NCBI GenBank assembly: GCA_030639665.1
Contig: DAOWCC010000055.1
Span: 1-12,310 of the forward strand
Direction: 5' to 3'
Length of the DNA stretch: 12,310 bases
DNA from: Elusimicrobiota bacterium
Lineage (GTDB): Bacteria; Elusimicrobiota; Elusimicrobia; Elusimicrobiales; UBA9959
Under the pieces are notes generated by a model. That model ran no database searches. It was not told the DNA's origin and worked only from the letters and a program-made list of their open reading frames with translations. A program made the position numbers and the translations under genes. Position 1 is the first letter of the stretch. Each line of letters begins with the position of its first letter. This document shows, one piece after another, positions 6,991 to 12,310 of this stretch.

Positions 6991-7055
6991 ATCCTTAAAA
7001 TCTCCTGAATATATGTTTTCAAATTGCCCTTTGGGCAATAAGGAGGTGGTAGGGT
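6930..7055 (-). promoter_or_regulatory. Inverted repeat sequestering the nagZ ribosome-binding site
   Basis: In the minus-strand mRNA, positions 7055-7040 (ACCCUACCACCUCCUU) are perfectly complementary over 16 bases to 6945-6930 (AAGGAGGUGGUAGGGU). The first arm begins at the last base of the mazG UGA and contains the 16S-like anti-Shine-Dalgarno CCACCUCCUU. The second arm covers the nagZ Shine-Dalgarno and the first two bases of its GUG. The 94-base loop holds a 7-bp GC-containing hairpin right next to the stem (7023-7039, ATTGCCC/GGGCAAT, loop AAA in the mRNA) and most of the 20-codon frame. The predicted effect is low nagZ translation unless ribosomes or a ligand open the stem. Confidence 0.65.
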
Positions 7056-7474
7056 CATTTTTTCCCCTTTTTTCTCTTTTCGTCTTTTTTTATTTTATTC
7101 CAACTGACAAGAACTTGGGCGGATGTTTTAAATTTTTTGCCGCCAAAAACATGAGGATGCCGTCTTATAAGTTTCGCGTTGATGCTTTTTATAACATCGT
7201 CAATATTAAAACGGCCTTTTTTTTCGGCAAGGGCGCTATGGAAAACAACCTGAAGAATAATATCACCAAGCTCTTCTTTTAAATTTTCCCAATCGGATTT
7301 TTTTATGGCTTCTTCAACTTCTCCCGCTTCTTCATGAAGATATTTAATAAGCGATTTATGGTCCTGTTCTTTATCCCATGGACAGCCGTTTTTTCCCAAT
7401 AGCTCGTTCATTATAACTACGAGATCTTTTAATTTAGCGCTATTTTTAAGTTTATCAACTCTTTCTTTCTTCAC
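7055..7474 (-). CDS. mazG: MazG-family nucleoside triphosphate pyrophosphohydrolase
   Basis: A 139-residue, single-domain, all-alpha MazG protein; the E. coli enzyme has two such domains (263 residues). These enzymes hydrolyse (d)NTPs to NMP and pyrophosphate with Mg2+, cleaning the nucleotide pool. The motif set is complete: CPWD (31-34), the metal-binding EAGE (49-52, ExxE) and ELGD (68-71, ExxD), and the RRHPHVFG loop. The tail is very lysine-rich. The start is GTG with GAGGAG 8 bases upstream. It is the first gene of the minus-strand set mazG-nagZ-symporter. Its stop codon abuts the anti-Shine-Dalgarno arm that can pair with the nagZ start, so ribosomes finishing mazG would occupy this arm. 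Confidence 0.9.
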   Translation of the reverse strand: MKKERVDKLKNSAKLKDLVVIMNELLGKNGCPWDKEQDHKSLIKYLHEEAGEVEEAIKKSDWENLKEELGDIILQVVFHSALAEKKGRFNIDDVIKSINAKLIRRHPHVFGGKKFKTSAQVLVSWNKIKKDEKRKKGKK

Positions 7475-7520
7475 TCTGACAACTCCTCAATTGCAAAATA
7501 TCATGACTCCAAGACCCTAA

Positions 7521-7786
7521 GGCTCTGAAAAAGAATTAACTTACCATTTGGCTGGCTAATTTTTGAGCGAAACAAGGAACGAAGGGCGAGCATACTCTTG
7601 CGGTCTGTGAGTGATAAGTGACGCAGTTGTAGCCAAAGATTAGTCAGCCCCCTATGGGGGAAGCGTATCTTTTGTTAATTTCTTCGTTGCTCTTCATTCA
7701 CAGGCAACAATCCTTCTCATTCATCGCGCCTTAAAATCAACTTAAAGCTGAGCTTCCAAATATCAAGGTAATTCTTTTTCAGAGCC
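7521..7786. mobile_element. 266-bp MITE-like element with terminal inverted repeats
   Basis: Both ends read GGCTCTGAAAAAGAATTA inward (18 identical bases), and the similarity extends to 27 of 31 bases (7521-7551 against 7756-7786). The element is flanked by TAA on both sides (7518-7520 and 7787-7789), a possible 3-bp target duplication. It encodes no protein. Inside, GGCTGGCTAATTTTTG (7550-7565) can pair with 7634-7649 over 16 positions including two G-U pairs, next to a CCCCC-TAT-GGGGG hairpin (7648-7660). It could be a non-autonomous transposable element or a structured RNA repeat. It fills most of the gap between the divergent mazG and thyX. Confidence 0.55.
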
Positions 7787-7833
7787 TAAGACACCGAGAC
7801 TCTACGACTCTTCATACGACAAACTGCATATCA

Positions 7834-7863
7834 TAGACTCTTTAACCATTAAAAGTATATAAT
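7834..7863 (+). promoter_or_regulatory. Putative promoter of the thyX operon
   Basis: TATAAT (7858-7863), a perfect -10 box, is preceded at 18 bp by TAGACT (7834-7839), a 4-of-6 match to the -35 box. The transcript would start roughly 30 bases before the thyX ATG and include its GGAGG site at 7892-7896. AT-rich context lowers certainty. Confidence 0.45.
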
Positions 7864-7900
7864 TATACTATTCATAAGCACAATCCAAACCGGAGGACCG

Positions 7901-8587
7901 ATGACAAAAACTGAAGAAAAAACCGACAGTCATCTATACAACATTTTAGATAAAGGTTTCGTAAAATTGGTGGATTTTATGGGCGGTGACGCCAGAGCGG
8001 TTGATTCCGCGAGAGTCTCTTTCGGCTCAAAATCCAAAGGAGAAGAACAAGATAAACGCCTTATAGAATATCTTCTCAAACATCAGCATCATACGCCGTT
8101 TGAACATTGCGTATTTCAATTTCACATAAAATGCCCTATTTTTGTGGCAAGACAATGGATGAGACACCGCTGGGGCTCATACAATGAAATAAGCGCCAGA
8201 TATTCCGAGGTTAAGGAAGAGTTTTATATTCCGGAAAAATTTAGACTTCAGGACACCCTTAATAAACAAAGCTCCGTTGAAGGAAATTCTTTTGACAATG
8301 AAAAACTTCTCAAAGAATATTCCGCGTCAATTGACGCTTCTTTTAAAACATATAAATCTTTGCTTGACTCGGGAGTGGCAAGAGAAATGGCCAGAATGGC
8401 TCTTCCGGTCTCGCAATACACTCAATTCTACTGGTCGGCGAACGCGAGAAGTCTTTTAAATTTTCTCTCTCTCAGAATGGATGAACACGCTCAACTTGAA
8501 ATAAGAGAATACGCCGATGCTATGGCGGAAATCTTCAAAGAAAAAATGCCTTGGACATGGGAAGCTTTCATTAAAACGACCAAGTAA
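7901..8587 (+). CDS. thyX: Flavin-dependent thymidylate synthase ThyX
   Basis: A 228-residue enzyme that methylates dUMP to dTMP with methylenetetrahydrofolate as carbon donor and FAD/NAD(P)H as reductant. It has the diagnostic ThyX motif RHRWGSYNEISARY (88-101, fitting RHRxxSxNxxSxR), the upstream HHTPFEH (63-69), and the C-terminal block with ARMALP and NFLSLRMDEHAQLEIREYA that forms the nucleotide site. Length is normal for the family. The start is fixed by GGAGG 4 bases before the ATG. It is the first gene of a three-gene plus-strand set; the next gene starts 9 bp after its stop, implying co-transcription with an exported adaptor-like protein and a chlorite-dismutase-family protein, an unexpected pairing for a nucleotide enzyme. 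Confidence 0.95.
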   Translation: MTKTEEKTDSHLYNILDKGFVKLVDFMGGDARAVDSARVSFGSKSKGEEQDKRLIEYLLKHQHHTPFEHCVFQFHIKCPIFVARQWMRHRWGSYNEISARYSEVKEEFYIPEKFRLQDTLNKQSSVEGNSFDNEKLLKEYSASIDASFKTYKSLLDSGVAREMARMALPVSQYTQFYWSANARSLLNFLSLRMDEHAQLEIREYADAMAEIFKEKMPWTWEAFIKTTK

Positions 8588-8596
8588 AAAAATACT

Positions 8597-9466
8597 ATGA
8601 AAAAATTCTCAATACTTTTCGCTATAACGCTGATATTTTCTCTTTCCGCTCAGATAAACGCTTTTGATATAAGCCAAATAAAATCAAGAACGATTGTCGT
8701 TTCCGAGGATAATATCACCAAAGTGGAAAAAGGAGATCTTGAGATATATATTCCCATAGAAGGCATAACCTCCGCTCAAGATACTTTTGATGTTGTGGCG
8801 CCGTTTGACGGCAGACTTGAAGAGGTGATAGTGGAGCTTTTTGATTTGGTTGATAGAAAAGAAATTCTCGCGAGGATGGTTTCTTCGGAAATGGCCGCGA
8901 TGCTTGATTCAAGCGCGGGAATGTCAAAAAAACAAATGAAAAGAAGATGGGGCCAGGTATTCAAACTGTACGATGTAAAAGCAATGAATAAAGGCATAGT
9001 AACCCATGTCTATGTAAAAAGCAAAGATGTAATCAATAAAGGCGATAGGCTTTTTACCATTGCCAGAAAAGTAATACTGGTCGGAAAAAACACCAAACCT
9101 GTATATTGCCCGTTGAAAAACGGTCTTCCCGCCACTATAAAATCTTTAAAAGACAGCTCTTTTAAATTAAAACCGGTTCTTACCAAATTCCTGCCGCTTC
9201 AGCCCAATTCATTTTACTACAGATTATGGCTTGATACAGGAAAGCTTAGAAACAAAACAAAAATAGGCGCGCGCTTTTCAGGCTATCTTTTTGTGGGAAG
9301 AACCGAAGACGCAAGAATTGTTCCGACAAACGCTTTGATAAATATACAAAACAGGAAATACCTTATTATCGAGGTTGAAACCGGCCTTGTAACGCCGGAA
9401 TCCACCGAACTTTTAAAATCGGGCAATCACTATATTATTCCACAAAGCCCTTCAGCGGAGAAATAA
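8597..9466 (+). CDS. Exported lipoyl-fold (HlyD/membrane-fusion-like) protein
   Basis: A 289-residue protein with a clear signal peptide (basic MKK, hydrophobic 4-18, probable cleavage after A22), so it acts in the periplasm or outside the cell. The body resembles the core of HlyD/RND-type periplasmic adaptors: a first lipoyl half-motif at 67-94 (VVAPFDGRLEEVIVELFDLV), a second at 133-163 (GIVTHVYVKSKDVINKGDRL), then a membrane-proximal-like domain ending VPTNALINIQNRKYLIIEVETG. About 35 residues replace the long coiled-coil hairpin that usually joins the half-motifs. No transporter or outer-membrane channel is encoded nearby. It follows thyX by 9 bp and ends 2 bp before the next gene, and has no good Shine-Dalgarno, so translation may depend on coupling. 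Function unknown; the adaptor-like fold is inferred from motifs. Confidence 0.65.
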   Translation: MKKFSILFAITLIFSLSAQINAFDISQIKSRTIVVSEDNITKVEKGDLEIYIPIEGITSAQDTFDVVAPFDGRLEEVIVELFDLVDRKEILARMVSSEMAAMLDSSAGMSKKQMKRRWGQVFKLYDVKAMNKGIVTHVYVKSKDVINKGDRLFTIARKVILVGKNTKPVYCPLKNGLPATIKSLKDSSFKLKPVLTKFLPLQPNSFYYRLWLDTGKLRNKTKIGARFSGYLFVGRTEDARIVPTNALINIQNRKYLIIEVETGLVTPESTELLKSGNHYIIPQSPSAEK

Positions 9467-9468
9467 GC

Positions 9469-10164
9469 ATGAATAAACTTAAAAAACAAAATACTCTTTA
9501 TTCAAGTTTTATGTTTCTCAAACTTGATCCCGCGTTTAGAAGATTGGAAACAAATGAAAAAATGGCCGCCAAACAAGAATTTGAAAATGTAATTGCTCAC
9601 AGTCAAGAAAAACTTTTCCTTCGCACTTACCAAATAAACGGCCTGCGCGCCGATTGCGACCTGCTTGTTTGGAGAATTTCAAACGATTTGGAGCATTTGC
9701 AGGATATGTGCGCTAAAACTTTTTTAGACGGCGTGGGAAAATATCTTAATCCGGTATATTCCTTCATAGGCCTTTATCATCCAAAAGAACATGCCTTTAA
9801 AAAAGATTTGGACTTTGGCTTTATCCCCAAAGACATATTCGGCAAATTCAAATTTATGCTCGTGCATCCCGTGATAAAATCACAACTGTGGTATGAATTA
9901 TCCGATGAAGAAAGAGACAATCTTATAAATGAAAGACAAACCGTGATATCAAGCTATAATGATGTCACTGAACATTTTTTCATGTCATACGGCCTTGACG
10001 ACCATGAATTGGTTGTAACAAGAGAGGGCAAAAATTTGGAAGATCTTCTGATAGCCACAAAAGAGCTGAAAACTCAAAAAAATAAAAATTTTACTCTCAC
10101 GGACAGACCGATATTAATGTGCGTTGGAAAAGATTTAAGTGTTATTTTAGATACGATATCATAG
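9469..10164 (+). CDS. Chlorite dismutase/HemQ-superfamily protein, apparently lacking the axial heme histidine
   Basis: A 231-residue cytoplasmic protein of the chlorite dismutase-like superfamily. Recognisable family landmarks are SSFMFLKLDPAFRRL (12-26), NGLRADCDLLVWRI (57-70), KFKFMLVHPVIKSQLWYELSDEER (126-149), YGLDDHELVV (174-183) and a C-terminal TLTDRPILMC. Members include heme enzymes such as chlorite dismutase and coproheme decarboxylase (HemQ/ChdC). In those, the proximal heme His lies in an EHG/EHI motif after the WY-LS-EER helix; the corresponding place here reads INERQTV, with R156 instead of His by my hand alignment. It may therefore not bind heme conventionally. GGAG lies in the end of the preceding gene, whose stop is 2 bp before this ATG, so the two are translationally coupled. 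It is the last gene of the thyX set. Confidence 0.75.
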   Translation: MNKLKKQNTLYSSFMFLKLDPAFRRLETNEKMAAKQEFENVIAHSQEKLFLRTYQINGLRADCDLLVWRISNDLEHLQDMCAKTFLDGVGKYLNPVYSFIGLYHPKEHAFKKDLDFGFIPKDIFGKFKFMLVHPVIKSQLWYELSDEERDNLINERQTVISSYNDVTEHFFMSYGLDDHELVVTREGKNLEDLLIATKELKTQKNKNFTLTDRPILMCVGKDLSVILDTIS

Positions 10165-10353
10165 GCAAAAAAACGACAATAATATGGAAACATTGCAATA
10201 AGGCAATACGGAACAACAAGAAAAAAGAAGACGGCACGCGAAATATCGATTAAACAACAAGAAAACAAATAGGTTAAAGAGCTTTTTTATTTACATATTA
10301 CCCTATTTCCGTATTTACGCTGTTTTCCGCATTATTATTTTAAGGGGGCTTTA

Positions 10354-11559
10354 ATGAAAATTATAGGATTGATAATGGCAGGAGGCAAAGGCGAAAGACT
10401 TTATCCTCTGACAAAAGAACGCTCCAAACCGGCAGTGCCTTTCGGCGGAAAATACAGAATTATAGATTTTGTATTGGCAAACTTTATAAATTCGGGAATA
10501 TTCTCGGTCTATGTTCTGGTGCAGTATCTTTCTCAATCCTTAATAGAATATCTCAGAAACAGATCCACAGGCGGAATAACAAAAGATCATTTTATAACCG
10601 TGGTCCCACCTCAAATGAGACTGGGAGAAATGTGGTATAGAGGCACGGCGGACGCGGTAAATCAAAATTTAAACCTTGTTAATGATTACGGCCCCGATCT
10701 TGTGGCCGTTTTTGGAGCGGACCATATCTATAGAATGGATATACAGCAAATGATTAAATTTCATGTGGAAAGCAAGGCGGATGTAACCGTAGCGGCGCTT
10801 GGAGTGCCGCTTAAAGAGGCTTCAAGATTCGGCATCGTTTCGGTGGACGCGAAAAACAGAATGACGGGTTTTGACGAAAAACCCAAGAAAGGAAAACCCA
10901 TTCCTTCAGACCCCAATATCGTTTACGCTTCAATGGGAAATTACATATTTAATTATGACGCTTTGGTCAAAATTCTTCATGAAGAATCCGGAGATAACCG
11001 CGGCCTTGATTTTGGAAAAACAATCCTGCCGAATATTTTCAAACAGTATAAAGTTTTTGTTTATAATTTCAGCAATCAAACCCTGCCCGGCACCCAAAAA
11101 TACGAGGAACAAAATTATTGGAGAGATGTCGGAACGATAGAATCTTACTGGCAATCTCATATGGACATTTTAGGGGCGAAGGCCAAACTTGAATTAAATA
11201 ATAAGTCATGGCCCATTCAATCTTATAAATTGGATCTTCCCCCCGCCAAAGTAATAGAATCCAATCTCCAAAATTGCATGATAAGCGACGGATGCACTAT
11301 AAACAAATCCTCGCTTAAAAGATGCATTCTCTCAAGCAATGTTAAGGTGCATGAACATTGCCAGCTTGAAGACTGCATAATAATGGATTCTTGCGAAATA
11401 AAAGCCGGCGTGAAATTAAAGAAGGTTATTATAGACAGGTTTAATACCATTGAGGCTAAAACTTCAATAGGCTTTAATTCTAAAAATGATATTCAGCGCT
11501 ATTATATGGACCCTGACGGCATAGTGGTTATTCCGCGCGGAATTTCAAAGTGGAAATAA
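10354..11559 (+). CDS. glgC: Glucose-1-phosphate adenylyltransferase
   Basis: A 401-residue ADP-glucose pyrophosphorylase, which makes ADP-glucose from glucose-1-phosphate and ATP for glycogen synthesis. The nucleotidyltransferase domain has MAGGKGERLYPLTKERSKPAV (8-28), GGKYRIIDF, WYRGTADAVNQNL, the metal-binding region VFGADHIYRMD, FDEKP, YASMGNYIF and YWRDVGTIESYW. The C-terminal left-handed beta-helix shows hexapeptide-like repeats (SNVKVHEHCQLEDCIIMDSCEIKAGVKL), and the protein ends with the usual GIVVIPRG. The start is supported by a GGGGG-type site shortly before the ATG. It sits 189 bp after the thyX set; that gap carries a weak AAATAGG/CCTATTT hairpin (10267-10308) and an AATACGGAA/TTCCGTATT pair (10205-10315). 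The GH57-type gene follows on the same strand. Confidence 0.95.
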   Translation: MKIIGLIMAGGKGERLYPLTKERSKPAVPFGGKYRIIDFVLANFINSGIFSVYVLVQYLSQSLIEYLRNRSTGGITKDHFITVVPPQMRLGEMWYRGTADAVNQNLNLVNDYGPDLVAVFGADHIYRMDIQQMIKFHVESKADVTVAALGVPLKEASRFGIVSVDAKNRMTGFDEKPKKGKPIPSDPNIVYASMGNYIFNYDALVKILHEESGDNRGLDFGKTILPNIFKQYKVFVYNFSNQTLPGTQKYEEQNYWRDVGTIESYWQSHMDILGAKAKLELNNKSWPIQSYKLDLPPAKVIESNLQNCMISDGCTINKSSLKRCILSSNVKVHEHCQLEDCIIMDSCEIKAGVKLKKVIIDRFNTIEAKTSIGFNSKNDIQRYYMDPDGIVVIPRGISKWK

Positions 11560-11560
11560 G

Positions 11561-11699
11561 CTAGAAAGCAGTTAGCAGATAGCAGCAAGCAGAAAACACC
11601 AAAACTAGGAGACAAGAAGCCGGAAACGAGAGACAAGATTTATAAAGGCATTCCTTATCCATCTAATTTCTGATCTCTGATTTCTGATTTCTCTAATTT
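11561..11699. repeat. Degenerate AGAAAGCAG/AGAAATCAG repeat tract
   Basis: Between glgC and the next gene the DNA is made of imperfect short units: TAGAAAGCAG and TAGCAG copies at 11562-11592, and reverse-oriented TGATTTCT-type units at 11671-11693. The two halves are roughly complementary and could form a long, poor hairpin. A similar tract (TTAGAAAGCAGAAAGTAGAA and on) follows the YtxH-like stop codon at 551-581. Confidence 0.5.
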
Positions 11700-11703
11700 G
11701 TTT

Positions 11704-12310
11704 ATGAAAACAAAATTCTTTTGCGCGCATGGACATTTCTATCAGCCCCCCAGAGAAGATCCATGGTTAAATCATATTGAAAAAGAAGATTCCGCTTTGC
11801 CTTTTGAAAACTGGAATCAAAAAATATTTCATGAATGTTATTTGCCAAACGCCTTTTCTCAAGCTCTTACTCCCGGCGGGAGAATTTCAAAATTTATAAA
11901 TAACTATGCCCATATAAATTTTGATTTTGGCCCGACACTTTTGGATTGGCTTGAAAAAAATCATTCCAATGTTTACATGGCCATTTTAAATGCCGACGCG
12001 CAAAGCGTCAAAAACTTCGGACAAGGCAATGCCATAGCGCAAATTTATAACCACACAATAATGCCCCTTGCCTCCCTTAAAGACAAAAAAACACAAATTA
12101 AATGGGGCCTTGAATATTTTAAGTCTAAATTCGCTCGCGATTCAAAAGGAATCTGGCTGGCTGAAACGGCCGCGGATGAAGATACTCTTGAAGCGCTGTG
12201 CGAACAAAAAATAAGTTTATTCGACACGTATCCATTCCCTAGTACGTTGTTTTTTCTTCAGTCCACCGCTATCTTGCACCAATGTGAGCAACTGAAACTT
12301 TTTGTGGTTA
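11704..12310 (+). CDS. GH57-type glycoside hydrolase (DUF3536-like), N-terminal part
   Basis: An open frame of 202 codons that runs off the window without a stop. Residues 1 to about 170 match the N-terminus of large GH57-family alpha-glucan enzymes of the DUF3536 type: HGHFYQPPREDPW (9-21), ENWNQKI, NFDFGPTLLDWLE, AIAQIYNHTIMPLASLKDKKTQ, and GIWLAETAADEDTLEAL, whose E154 is the probable catalytic nucleophile. Such proteins act on alpha-1,4/1,6-glucans in the cytoplasm, and the place after glgC fits glycogen metabolism. The start ATG lacks a Shine-Dalgarno, but the MKTKFFCAHGHFYQPP beginning matches the family. From about residue 171 (near 12217) the translation no longer reads like the family, which usually continues with an FTILAP-like strand; this may be a rearrangement or assembly join. 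Confidence 0.8.
   Translation, partial: MKTKFFCAHGHFYQPPREDPWLNHIEKEDSALPFENWNQKIFHECYLPNAFSQALTPGGRISKFINNYAHINFDFGPTLLDWLEKNHSNVYMAILNADAQSVKNFGQGNAIAQIYNHTIMPLASLKDKKTQIKWGLEYFKSKFARDSKGIWLAETAADEDTLEALCEQKISLFDTYPFPSTLFFLQSTAILHQCEQLKLFVV

Noticed and set aside
6839..7282. 147-residue plus-strand open frame spanning the mazG-nagZ junction
   Set aside because: It lies opposite two well-supported genes and has low-complexity Phe/Leu-rich content typical of an antisense shadow.
10267..10308. AAATAGG/CCTATTT inverted repeat upstream of glgC as a riboswitch or terminator
   Set aside because: The arms are short and AT-rich, no T-run follows, and there is no recognisable aptamer.
1..12310. CRISPR arrays, tRNA or rRNA genes
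   Set aside because: No regularly spaced direct repeats, tRNA cloverleaf motifs or rRNA-like sequence were seen by eye.

Overview
The window is about 12.3 kb of AT-rich DNA from a bacterial chromosome. Genes are densely packed within operons, but several 300-600 bp gaps hold palindromes, inverted repeats and short GC-rich repeat debris. The gene set (flavin-dependent ThyX, cytoplasmic two-domain GH3 hexosaminidase, a short MazG, GlgC followed by a GH57-type glycoside hydrolase, and an exported adaptor-like protein) together with scattered repeats suggests an uncultured Gram-negative-type lineage. Elusimicrobiota/Omnitrophota-like bacteria would fit, but no marker gene fixes the phylum, so this is a guess.

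Layout. 1-650: a small YtxH-like membrane-associated protein on the + strand, with a 20-bp perfect palindrome and a putative promoter upstream and a textbook terminator downstream. 650-1186: a gene-free stretch with a GC-rich island and repeat fragments. 1187-3676, minus strand: an AAA ATPase with a DUF4143 nuclease-like domain, and a DUF6933 + pRiA4b ORF-3-like two-domain protein. 3803-7474, minus strand: mazG, nagZ and a sodium:solute symporter, read in that order as a likely operon. 7475-7900: a 266-bp element with 31-bp imperfect terminal inverted repeats, then the thyX promoter region. 7901-10164, plus strand: thyX, an exported lipoyl-fold (HlyD-like) protein and a chlorite-dismutase-family protein, spaced 9 and 2 bp apart. 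10354 to the end, plus strand: glgC and the first part of a GH57-type gene, a glycogen/alpha-glucan module.

The most interesting signal is between mazG and nagZ. The nagZ Shine-Dalgarno region and the first bases of its GTG start form one arm of a 16-bp perfect inverted repeat. The other arm, a copy of the anti-Shine-Dalgarno sequence, begins at the last base of the mazG stop codon. The 94-nt loop holds a small hairpin and most of a 20-codon open frame that ends in a GTGA overlap with nagZ. This looks like a translational switch. It is an inference from sequence and has not been folded or tested.

Other points: the chlorite-dismutase-family protein appears to have Arg where family members carry the axial heme His; the thyX operon links three genes with no obvious shared pathway; and the GH57 reading frame stops resembling its family near position 12217, about 90 bases before the window ends.
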